From NCBI GenBank assembly GCA_002728915.1, contig PBWE01000007.1, positions 26,987-38,014 on the forward strand: a stretch of 11,028 nucleotides of DNA, in the 5' to 3' direction. Every line of letters begins with the position of its first letter. Position 1 is the first letter of the stretch. Below the pieces are notes generated by a model. It ran no database searches. It was given only the letters and a program-made list of their open reading frames with translations, and had not been told where the DNA came from. This DNA comes from Micrococcales bacterium. Its GTDB lineage: Bacteria > Actinomycetota > Actinomycetes > S36-B12. Below, piece by piece: positions 1 to 6,306 of the stretch. The position numbers were made by a program, and so were the translations under genes.

Positions 1-684
1 GTAGAGAAATCGGGCGCACCCATGCAGATCGGATTCCAGCGACGCTTCGACGCGGGCATGGCGCGTGCACGCGCCATGCTCGCCCGCGGCGATCTCGGTG
101 ACATTTACGACATGGTGCTCGCGTCGCGTGATCACGTACCGCCAGACCGCACCTTCATCCCCGGAAGCGGCGGCATCTTCCGCGACCTCCACGTACACGA
201 CCTCGACATCGCATCGTGGATCGCGGATTCCCCGATCGAGTTCGTGCAGGCCACACGGGCGATCCGCGGCGCGGGTGATTTTGCGGAGTTCGACGATGCG
301 GACGTCACCAAAATCATCGCAACAACCGAGTCTGGGATCCCGGTGTCGATCTCCGGAGCGCGCCACGACGCTCGTGGACAAGACGTCCGGATCGAGGTTT
401 TCGGTTCCAAGGATTCGGTAAGTGCTGGCATCACTCCGCGCACACCACTCCTCGCACTTGACGGTCCACAGATCGGTATCAACACCGACGTCTACACCGG
501 ATTCATCGATCGATTCCGTGAGGCCTATCGCGCCGAAACGACCGCGTTCGTCGACCTCATCGGCGGCGCCCCCAACCCGTGCCCCCCTCAGGCAGCCCTC
601 GAAGCCCTCCGTGCGTCCATCGCGTGCGAGAGGTCCGCTCGGACCGGTGAACGAGTAGAAGTCGGGACCATCACCAGTGAATGA
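1..684 (+). CDS. Gfo/Idh/MocA-family oxidoreductase, inositol 2-dehydrogenase-like (5' end outside window)
   Basis: NAD(P)-dependent dehydrogenase of the Gfo/Idh/MocA family, most like myo-inositol 2-dehydrogenases that oxidise a ring hydroxyl of a polyol or sugar. The reading frame is open from base 1 (VEKSGAPMQIGFQRRFD...), so the ATG at 22 is internal, and the N-terminal Rossmann domain lies upstream of the window. About 227 residues are visible. The segment GFQRRFD at fragment residues 11-17 is typical of the family. GGIFRDLHVHDLD at about 57-69 carries the Asp/His pair (D62 and H66, four apart) matching the catalytic Asp and His of characterised inositol dehydrogenases. The C-terminal part is the alpha/beta substrate-binding domain. 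The stop codon lies inside the start of the LacI-type gene (8-bp overlap), so the two are co-transcribed and the regulator probably controls this pathway. Family assignment is firm; the exact substrate is inference. Confidence 0.9.
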   Translation, partial: VEKSGAPMQIGFQRRFDAGMARARAMLARGDLGDIYDMVLASRDHVPPDRTFIPGSGGIFRDLHVHDLDIASWIADSPIEFVQATRAIRGAGDFAEFDDADVTKIIATTESGIPVSISGARHDARGQDVRIEVFGSKDSVSAGITPRTPLLALDGPQIGINTDVYTGFIDRFREAYRAETTAFVDLIGGAPNPCPPQAALEALRASIACERSARTGERVEVGTITSE

Positions 685-1687
685 GCGCCGCCCCACTATT
701 CACGACGTCGCCGCACGGGCGGGGGTTTCCAAGTCGCTGGTGTCTCTCGCGATGCGCGGTTCCCCGAAGGTCAGCGACGCGAGCAGGGCCGCGATCGAGA
801 AGGCGGCAGCCGAGCTCGGGTACCGACCCAACGCAACGGCGCGCAGCCTTGCGGACCGCAGAAGCCGCACCATCGGCGTCAACATGGCTGAGTTGGACAA
901 CCCCATTTTCCCCGACATGCTCGGAGGCGCCCACGCGGTTATCCGCTCCCGCCACTACAACACGATGCTCGTGTCCGGGGAACGCGATCCAGAGCTCGAA
1001 ACCATGGAGCTGGCCAAACTCCTCGAGTTTCAAGTCGAGGGGCTGATTCTCATTTCCCACCGCCTGCCCGCCGAGACAGTGCGATCACTCGCTGACGAGG
1101 TTCCCATCGTCGTCCTGACGTTGAAAGATCTCACCGGCCCCGGGATTGACTCGGTCGTCACCGATGACGAATTGGGCACTCGCATGGCGATGCAGCACCT
1201 CTTCGATCTTGGTCATCGAGACATCGCGCACGTCTCGGGTGGCTCCCTAGAGCCGGCGGTCGTCCGCGAGCGCATCTACCGATCAGAAATGCGGGCCGCC
1301 GGCCTCGAGTCGCTCACCCGCGTAATCGAGGGTGACTTAACCAACCTCGGCGGTCTCGAAGCGGCGCGCACGCTCCTACGCGACCAAGAACCACCCACGG
1401 CCATCTTCGCCAGCAACGACATTTCCGCGCTCGGCGTGATGGCCGCCTGCCAAGAGTTCGGCCTGAACATCCCCTCGGATATTTCGATCATCGGCTACGA
1501 CGGCATCGCCCTCGGCGCTCTGCGCACGATGAGTTTGACGACCATCGCCCAACCGCTGGATCAGATGGGTCAGGTGGCCGCTCAACGACTCTTCGATCGC
1601 ATGGCCGGCGCGCAGATCGACGATCGCTTGATAGTTCTCGAACCCGAACTGCTCCCTAGGGGCACAACAGCCTCGCCGCGGGTCTAG
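677..1687 (+). CDS. LacI-family transcriptional regulator
   Basis: A 336-aa DNA-binding repressor of normal LacI/GalR length. Residues about 6-53 form the helix-turn-helix headpiece (TIHDVAARAGVSKSLVSLAM), followed by the hinge helix around YRPNATARSL (49-58). The rest is a periplasmic-binding-protein-like effector domain, with the late motif IIGYDGIALG near residues 272-281. The start is a GTG inside the end of the upstream dehydrogenase gene; it places TIHDVA at the usual position after a short basic lead, and the ribosome site before it is weak, which fits translational coupling. The position at the 3' end of a polyol or sugar dehydrogenase gene suggests local control of that catabolic operon, probably responding to its sugar or polyol. 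The operator would lie upstream of the window. Ligand unknown. Confidence 0.95.
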   Translation: MNERRPTIHDVAARAGVSKSLVSLAMRGSPKVSDASRAAIEKAAAELGYRPNATARSLADRRSRTIGVNMAELDNPIFPDMLGGAHAVIRSRHYNTMLVSGERDPELETMELAKLLEFQVEGLILISHRLPAETVRSLADEVPIVVLTLKDLTGPGIDSVVTDDELGTRMAMQHLFDLGHRDIAHVSGGSLEPAVVRERIYRSEMRAAGLESLTRVIEGDLTNLGGLEAARTLLRDQEPPTAIFASNDISALGVMAACQEFGLNIPSDISIIGYDGIALGALRTMSLTTIAQPLDQMGQVAAQRLFDRMAGAQIDDRLIVLEPELLPRGTTASPRV

Positions 1688-1699
1688 CGCCGGTGCCAG

Positions 1700-1717
1700 G
1701 GCTGATTGCTCGCAGCC
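1700..1717. terminator. Weak hairpin in the 43-bp convergent gap between the LacI and AACS genes
   Basis: The gap between the two convergent stop codons (1688-1730) contains GGCTG (1700-1704) and CAGCC (1713-1717), a 5-bp stem with an 8-nt loop. There is no T-tract on either strand. It sits where a bidirectional terminator would be expected, but the stem is short enough to occur by chance. No other signal is seen in the gap. Confidence 0.2.
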
Positions 1718-1730
1718 AACAGCTCACAGC

Positions 1731-3668
1731 TCATCCCGCCGTCGGTGACGTCTCGTCACCAACCCAGACTCGAAAAGCCTCCAGCGCGGATGGATCGATC
1801 AGGCCACTGGTGTTGCGCACGGGGTCCCCGTTCACGATGTCCGTGACGGCGAGTTCCGCCAACTTGCCGGTAACGGTGCGCGGAACGCTGGGGACCGCGA
1901 CGATCTCGGCCGGTACGTGGCGAGGGCTCGCCGCCGACCGCAGAGCCTGGCGGATCTGTTGTTGCAGTTCTTCGTCGAGGTTCGCTCCTTCGCACAGGAC
2001 AACGAACAACACGATGCGGGTGTCGAGACCGTCGCGTTGGCCCACCACGATGGATTCCTCGATATCCGCAAGAGCGTCCACCACGCGGTAGATCTCCGCT
2101 GTGCCGATGCGGACACCTCCGGAGTTCAATGTTGCATCCGAGCGACCGTGGATGACGAAGCCGCCAGCGTCGCTACGAGAGATGAAGTCGCCGTGCGCCC
2201 AGACTCCTGGAAAACGCTCGAAGTACGCCGCGCGAAAACGCGATCCGTCGTCGTCCCCCCAAAAACCGATCGGCCGCGAGGGGAACGGCGTCGTGCATAC
2301 CAACTCACCGCGGACCCCGACAGGAACATCGGCTCCGGAATCGTCGACCGCCCGAACGTCCAGGCCGAGGGCCGGTCCCTGAATCTCTCCACGACGCACT
2401 GGTTCGGTGGGTACTCCCAAAACGAAACATCCGCAAAGATCGGTGCCCCCGGAAATAGAGGCGAGGTGCACGGACGGACACACGTGCTCGTAGACGTAGT
2501 CGAACAATTCCGGGGCCAAGGGTGATCCCGTGCTGGCGATGGTTCGCAGCGAGGCGAGTTCGTGTGGTGACATTGAGACCGAGTGCTGGCGCAGCGACTC
2601 GATGTACTTGGCCGAGACACCGAGGAAGGTCAACTTCTCGTCCGCCACGAGCCGCAGGAGCCTGTCCGGCTCCGGAAACATCGGTTGCCCGTCGGCAAGG
2701 ACGACGGTGGCGCCCGTACCCAGCGCCATGACGAGCCAGTTCCACATCATCCACCCGGCGGTGGTGTAGTAGCAGACACGATCACCGGGTGTGATGTCGA
2801 GATGGATGCGCTGCTCCGCGAGATCTTTAAGCAGCACCCCCGCGGCACTGTGAACGATGCACTTCGGCGCACCGGTAGTGCCGCTGGAGAAGAGAATGAA
2901 GCCGGGATGATCGAACCCGACTCGAACGCAATCCAACTTCGGTGAGTCAGACACCAACGGCGGTGAGTCAGACACCCACGAGTTCCAGGAGTGATGGCGT
3001 GGGTCGGAGGCGTCACCGATGACAACAACGTCGATCACGTCCGGCAAACCTGCGAGCACATCATCGATAGATCCGCGCATGTCGAATTGCCGACCGCCGT
3101 AGGTGTAGGTCGAGCCGACGAGAAGCAAGCGCGGCCTGATCTGACCGAATCGATCGATCACCCCCGCGGGTGCGAAGTCCGGAGACGCAGTGCCGACGAC
3201 AGCGCCGATAGATAGTGCTGCCAGCGCCCAGATGACCACCTCGGGAACGTTGGGTGCCCACGCAGCGACTCGATCGCCCGGTCCGACTCCGGCGCGTTGC
3301 ATGTGCGCCGCGACGGACGCCACATCCGAACGAAGTTCTCCACGCGTCCAGGACCGGCGTGATCCAGCTTCATCGATACCGACAAGCACTTCGGCCGCTA
3401 ACTCACCAGCCAGTAGTGTCTCGACGATGTTGAGGTGGGCGTCAGGAAAGAACGTCGCCGCTGCAGGGTCGTCCGGCTCGACACCAGCACGACTCCCCCG
3501 CTCCCCGACAACCCCGCACTCGCCCCACACCCACGACCAGAAGGCGTCGAGGTCGCTCAGACTGGCCGCGTGAGCAGCGAAAAAGTCGGACGTGCCCGAT
3601 GCCTCGAACCAACGGCGCATCGCCGCGCCCGACTCCTCGTCCGGCGACCACAGAACGCTCGAAGCCAT
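1731..3668 (-). CDS. aacS: Acetoacetyl-CoA synthetase (acetoacetate--CoA ligase)
   Basis: ATP-dependent, AMP-forming ligase that activates acetoacetate to acetoacetyl-CoA in the cytoplasm, feeding ketone-body, leucine or polyhydroxybutyrate metabolism. It has 645 residues, the usual length. ANL-superfamily motifs appear in order: the P-loop FSSGTTGAPK (260-269), the acetoacetyl-CoA-synthetase-type block YYTTAGWMMWNWLV (300-313), SGGTDL (406-411), HGDF (492-495), GRSDATLNSGGVRIG (508-522), and the C-terminal catalytic lysine in RTVTGK (K602). The ATG start gives the usual N-terminus with LWSPD; only a weak GGCAGG site precedes it. It lies 57 bp after moeA on the same strand, so read-through is possible, but there is no functional link to cofactor synthesis. 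Odd point: residues 232-245 are two tandem copies of a VSDSP(P/K)L heptad, from a 21-bp in-frame duplication in a linker before the P-loop. Confidence 0.95.
   Translation of the reverse strand: MASSVLWSPDEESGAAMRRWFEASGTSDFFAAHAASLSDLDAFWSWVWGECGVVGERGSRAGVEPDDPAAATFFPDAHLNIVETLLAGELAAEVLVGIDEAGSRRSWTRGELRSDVASVAAHMQRAGVGPGDRVAAWAPNVPEVVIWALAALSIGAVVGTASPDFAPAGVIDRFGQIRPRLLLVGSTYTYGGRQFDMRGSIDDVLAGLPDVIDVVVIGDASDPRHHSWNSWVSDSPPLVSDSPKLDCVRVGFDHPGFILFSSGTTGAPKCIVHSAAGVLLKDLAEQRIHLDITPGDRVCYYTTAGWMMWNWLVMALGTGATVVLADGQPMFPEPDRLLRLVADEKLTFLGVSAKYIESLRQHSVSMSPHELASLRTIASTGSPLAPELFDYVYEHVCPSVHLASISGGTDLCGCFVLGVPTEPVRRGEIQGPALGLDVRAVDDSGADVPVGVRGELVCTTPFPSRPIGFWGDDDGSRFRAAYFERFPGVWAHGDFISRSDAGGFVIHGRSDATLNSGGVRIGTAEIYRVVDALADIEESIVVGQRDGLDTRIVLFVVLCEGANLDEELQQQIRQALRSAASPRHVPAEIVAVPSVPRTVTGKLAELAVTDIVNGDPVRNTSGLIDPSALEAFRVWVGDETSPTAG
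2934..2975. repeat. 21-bp in-frame tandem duplication inside the acetoacetyl-CoA synthetase gene
   Basis: Two adjacent 21-bp units (2934-2954 and 2955-2975) share 19 of 21 bases, including ggtgagtcagacac. They encode VSDSPPL and VSDSPKL in the synthetase, just before the P-loop. The phase is kept at seven codons. Confidence 0.85.
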
Positions 3669-3707
3669 GCGCGAAGCCTGCCAGAACTCACGAATAGCGA
3701 TAGATGC

Positions 3708-3734
3708 GTGGCCTACTGATCGTGCCTACCGATC
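3708..3734. repeat. Imperfect 14/13-bp tandem repeat across the moeA stop codon
   Basis: On the + strand gtggcctactgatc (3708-3721) is followed directly by gtgcctaccgatc (3722-3734). The two differ by one indel and one substitution. The right-hand copy contains the moeA stop (CTA at 3726-3728 on +, TAG on -). The left-hand copy carries a second CTA in the gap before the acetoacetyl-CoA synthetase gene. Confidence 0.6.
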
Positions 3735-4904
3735 ATCCGTGCGTCGCATCCAGGGCACGGGTATCCAGGGCACTGCCTCATCTGCGTCAACTCCTTGTTG
3801 CGGCACGACCGCCCATCCATCCGCGTGCGCGATGCCTCGGAGCATCGCTGACGACACTCGCTCTACCTGTCGAAAGCCTCCGAGTTCTCGGCGCCCGACC
3901 ATAAGGCGTGTCAGCGGTCGGCTCGACGGGGCGACACCTTCGGCCATCGCAACCTTCGGCAGGTCTCGTTGCGCTCTGCCGAACCACGCCTCGAAACTCG
4001 GTTGTATCAATGTCACCGTCGCCACGAGTGCACTCAACGGATTGCCGGGAAGACCAACCACCGGCGTGCCGTCCAGCGTGGCAAACATCATCGGGTGCCC
4101 CGGACGCACGGCAACCCCATCGACGATCATCGTGGCGTCCAGGTCTTCGAGGGTCGAGCGCAGGAAGTCGCGATGACCCCGGGCCGTTCCACCGGTCACG
4201 ACAGTCATGTCCGCTTCGCCGGAGGAGGAGCGAAGTGCATCGGCCAATTCCTGCGGGTCGTCAGTGCAGGTGCGTACCGACACGACATCGCCACCCAGTA
4301 TGTGTATCCATCCGGGAAGCTGAACGCCAAGCGCGTCGCGCACCTGACCGGTCGTCGGTACTCCCGAATGGATGACTTCATCGCCAAGGATCAGCACAGA
4401 AATCAATGGACGTTGGACCACGGCGACGTCGTCAATTCCTGCGGCGGACAGTGACCCCATCAACGCTGGATTGACCACGTCCCCTCGATGCGCGAGAACG
4501 TCACCCACGACGCACTCCTCGCCCTGCACTCGAATGTGCGTCCGGTCGGTGACATCAGCGTTCACTCGACTATCCGTCACCGTCGCTTCTTCGAAGGGAA
4601 TGACCGCTGTCGCTCCGGCGGGAACAGCGCCACCGGTGCCGATCCGCATGGCCTCCCCGGCATCGAGATGCACCACACTGCTTGAGCCGGTATCAATCGT
4701 CCCGACGACGGTCCACGGACCCGAGCCGCAGACCACCCACCCGTCCATCGCAGCGGTGGGGAATCCGGGCAGATCCGTCGGGGCCGCCGCGTCGCTGGCC
4801 AGAGTCCGTCCAAGGGCATCGACAAGCGGCACTACCTCGCTTGAGGAACTGCCCATGGCCTCGCCCGCGAGAGCGCGCGCCTGCCACCAGGACACCTCGG
4901 TCAT
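3726..4904 (-). CDS. moeA: Molybdopterin molybdenumtransferase MoeA
   Basis: Inserts molybdate into adenylylated molybdopterin, the step that makes molybdenum cofactor; cytoplasmic. It has 392 aa, normal for MoeA. Family motifs in order: AAMDGW (51-56, with the conserved Asp at 54), RVQGEECVVGD (125-135), GDEVIHSG (174-181, the GDE(L/V) motif of the MoCF domain), TGGTARGHRDF (237-247, corresponding to the TGG.S.G..D..  motif), RPGHPMMF (267-274) and GLPGNPLSA (284-292). A C-terminal beta domain follows. The serine usual in the TGG motif region is replaced here by TAR, which is a mild variation. The ATG overlaps the stop of the DUF6457-like gene (ATGA) and has an AGGAG 4 nt upstream. That initiation site is the second copy of a 16-bp duplication. 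It forms an operon with mobA. Confidence 0.95.
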   Translation of the reverse strand: MTEVSWWQARALAGEAMGSSSSEVVPLVDALGRTLASDAAAPTDLPGFPTAAMDGWVVCGSGPWTVVGTIDTGSSSVVHLDAGEAMRIGTGGAVPAGATAVIPFEEATVTDSRVNADVTDRTHIRVQGEECVVGDVLAHRGDVVNPALMGSLSAAGIDDVAVVQRPLISVLILGDEVIHSGVPTTGQVRDALGVQLPGWIHILGGDVVSVRTCTDDPQELADALRSSSGEADMTVVTGGTARGHRDFLRSTLEDLDATMIVDGVAVRPGHPMMFATLDGTPVVGLPGNPLSALVATVTLIQPSFEAWFGRAQRDLPKVAMAEGVAPSSRPLTRLMVGRRELGGFRQVERVSSAMLRGIAHADGWAVVPQQGVDADEAVPWIPVPWMRRTDDR

Positions 4905-4932
4905 CGAACTCCTGAGTCATCGAACTCCTGGG
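4901..4932 (-). promoter_or_regulatory. Tandemly duplicated ribosome-binding site plus start codon of moeA
   Basis: Two 16-bp units on the + strand, tcatcgaactcctgag (4901-4916) and tcatcgaactcctggg (4917-4932), differ at one base. Read on the - strand each contains AGGAG-TTCG-ATGA, a Shine-Dalgarno core, 4-nt spacer and ATG. The copy nearest moeA (AGGAG 4909-4913, ATG 4902-4904) is the moeA start. The upstream copy (ATG 4918-4920) lies inside the 3' end of the DUF6457-like gene in another frame. Because 16 is not a multiple of three, the duplication sets the TGA of the second copy in frame as that gene's stop. Confidence 0.8.
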
Positions 4933-5164
4933 CCAGCCGTTCCACGATCTGACCGACACTGTGAGAATCGGCTCCGCGAGCAACGGCGTACCCCATCAGG
5001 TAAGTGGTCACCGGAGCAGCAGGACGCTCGACGTTGTGGGCTGCGGCCTTTGCTGCATCCAAGATCGCCTCGATGTCGGCAGGGTCCATCGTCGCCTCGA
5101 TGGTCAACTCTTCGCCGAGGCGTTCGATCCATCGGTGCACTCGTTCGGACTGCTCAGGATTCAT
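4901..5164 (-). CDS. Small DUF6457-like protein between mobA and moeA
   Basis: An 87-aa protein of unknown biochemical role, resembling DUF6457 proteins found next to or fused with MobA-type transferases in actinobacteria. The sequence reads as helical: HRWIERLGEEL, a DPADIEAILDAAKAAAHNVERPAAPVTTYLMGYA core, then a helix GQIVERLAQEFDD. It has no signal peptide or membrane segment. I chose ATG 5164 over ATG 5173 because TAAGGA (5174-5179, overlapping the mobA stop) is 9 nt from 5164 but touches 5173. It overlaps moeA by 4 bp (ATGA). Its last residues, DSGVR, derive from a 16-bp duplication. The position between two molybdenum-cofactor genes suggests an accessory role there; that is inference. 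The DUF assignment is from recognition of the pattern, not a search. Confidence 0.8.
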   Translation of the reverse strand: MNPEQSERVHRWIERLGEELTIEATMDPADIEAILDAAKAAAHNVERPAAPVTTYLMGYAVARGADSHSVGQIVERLAQEFDDSGVR

Positions 5165-5176
5165 GCGTGTCATTCC

Positions 5177-5713
5177 TTACCCGTTGGTGGTTCGCTCGCG
5201 AGCCCGCCGCAGATCATCGGGGGTGTCAATATCAAGCAGGCTGATGCTGTCGTCGATCGGCACGTCGACGCACGCTAACTGACTAACCAGAAACGCGAAG
5301 GATCGCCCGGCCCACTCCTCACAACTGTCTGCGGCTGTTGCCAGCACCGTGCTCCGATACACGGCGCACAACCATTGCCGCCGACCCGCGCCATCTACCG
5401 GCACCCACGCGTCCGCCGCCGGCTGCCCTGCCACAGCAGACCGCACGTGAACGAGTGCGTCAGCAGCGAAGGGCATGTCGACAGCCAGGACTCCCACATG
5501 CTCAGACTCACAGCGGGCCAGCCCCGCGACCACTGCAGCGGCCGGTCCCCCGATGTACGCCTGATCGAGAACGTGGATCGTTGCTTCTTTGTCGACCGAG
5601 TCGATCGTCGCGCGGGCACGATCGAGCAGAGTGCGACCGTCGATGGGCGTTGCCGCCTTGTCCTGGCCGAGCCGACTTCCCGCACCTCCGGCCAGGATCA
5701 ACCAGTCCGTCAA
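5177..5713 (-). CDS. mobA: Molybdenum cofactor guanylyltransferase, MobA-like (compact)
   Basis: Nucleotidyltransferase that joins GMP from GTP to molybdopterin to make MGD cofactor. The N-terminal signature LILAGGAGSRLGQDKA (about residues 5-20) has the LAGG...R.G.DK pattern of MobA. GGPAAAVVAGL (55-65), AVDMPF (77-82, metal-binding Asp) and DIDTPDDL (161-168) follow. I chose the TTG at 5713 because it puts the signature at the usual distance and overlaps the upstream stop as TTGA; a longer frame reaching ATG 5800 would add 29 residues read out of the upstream gene. At 178 aa it is shorter than typical MobA (about 190-200). The loss appears to lie between the helix after the signature and GGP, where E. 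coli MobA has a VVVNANR segment. Context with moeA supports MobA over other sugar-nucleotide transferases. Confidence 0.88.
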   Translation of the reverse strand: MTDWLILAGGAGSRLGQDKAATPIDGRTLLDRARATIDSVDKEATIHVLDQAYIGGPAAAVVAGLARCESEHVGVLAVDMPFAADALVHVRSAVAGQPAADAWVPVDGAGRRQWLCAVYRSTVLATAADSCEEWAGRSFAFLVSQLACVDVPIDDSISLLDIDTPDDLRRARERTTNG

Positions 5714-6216
5714 CCGGCCTGCCGCAGGGCCGCCTGGGCTTCCGCCTCCTGCACCGCGCGCTGCAGTTCGGTGACGGCCGGGGTCAGACGACCGTCCCAC
5801 TCACCAGCCCTGATGTGCCACATCACGGTGTCTACTGCTTCGTCGATGGCAACCCGCGACGATCGAGGACCATCGGGGCCGAGGCGGCCGAGAACCCGGT
5901 CCGCGGCGGCAAGCCACGTCTCGGCTACCTGCACATGGCCGACGTCCTTGGTGATGTCACGCAAGCGTGAACCCGGGTGCGACCGCGTCAATGCAACCTC
6001 GCTGATCTGCGACTCCGCCGCATCGACGGCCCTGAATAATTCGTGACGCACCGCGTCGTGGATGTTCGATCGTTGAATCTTGGCGCGCAGGTCTTCGCAC
6101 GCTTGTTGCGCGTCATGCTTGGCCTTATAGAAGCGATCCTGGGTCCGGTGGGGTTTGTGTTTGGCGGCATCTCTTTGTGCGCGTGATTTGTGCTTCCCGT
6201 TTTCCCGATCGGACAT
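5710..6216 (-). CDS. Uncharacterised basic, mostly helical protein coupled to mobA
   Basis: I do not recognise this 168-aa protein. The first 35 residues are very rich in Lys, Arg and His (KHKSRAQRDAAKHKPHR), which could bind nucleic acid or another acidic partner. The remainder is predicted by eye to be helical with coiled-coil-like stretches: AQQACEDLRAKIQ, HELFRAVDAAESQISEVAL, VAETWLAAADRVLGRL, and a C-terminal Ala/Glu/Gln helix ending EAEAQAALRQAG. It has one Cys (C40) and no signal peptide or membrane segment. The ATG at 6216 is chosen over one at 6279 because GAAGGGAG (6223-6230) lies 6 nt upstream. Its TGA overlaps the TTG of mobA by 4 bp, so the two are translationally coupled. That the protein acts with the molybdenum-cofactor genes is inference only. 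Confidence 0.8.
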   Translation of the reverse strand: MSDRENGKHKSRAQRDAAKHKPHRTQDRFYKAKHDAQQACEDLRAKIQRSNIHDAVRHELFRAVDAAESQISEVALTRSHPGSRLRDITKDVGHVQVAETWLAAADRVLGRLGPDGPRSSRVAIDEAVDTVMWHIRAGEWDGRLTPAVTELQRAVQEAEAQAALRQAG

Positions 6217-6222
6217 CGGACG

Positions 6223-6230
6223 CTCCCTTC
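6223..6230 (-). promoter_or_regulatory. Ribosome-binding site of the uncharacterised 168-aa protein
   Basis: GAAGGGAG on the - strand lies 6 nt before the ATG at 6216. It is one of the better Shine-Dalgarno matches in the window and decides the start of this gene. The surrounding 90-bp gap (6217-6306) shows no convincing -35/-10 pair, though CTGACA occurs on the - strand in it. Confidence 0.65.
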
Positions 6231-6306
6231 GCTGGTGTCTTGACGACCGCCGCGCTGGCGTACGCACATTGTGGATCATGGGCAGCTGTCAGGGAAGGTT
6301 CTCGGG

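Noticed and set aside
1917..2525. 202-aa open frame on the + strand opposite acetoacetyl-CoA synthetase
   Set aside because: It is fully antisense to conserved synthetase motifs and the translation resembles no protein family I know.
4372..5244. 290-aa open frame on the + strand opposite moeA and the DUF6457-like gene
   Set aside because: It lies antisense to genes with clear family motifs, its translation is Ser/Arg/Thr/Pro-rich low-information sequence, and no SD precedes it. This is typical of a high-GC shadow frame.
5714..5800. N-terminal extension of MobA to ATG 5800
   Set aside because: The added 29 residues (Gly/Arg/Pro-rich) come from the end of the upstream gene read in another frame; the TTG at 5713 gives the usual distance to LAGG and a TTGA overlap.
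5338..6046. 210- and 223-aa overlapping + strand frames opposite mobA and the 168-aa protein
   Set aside because: Two long frames on the same strand over the same bases are expected from GC bias. MobA motifs on the other strand settle the coding direction there.
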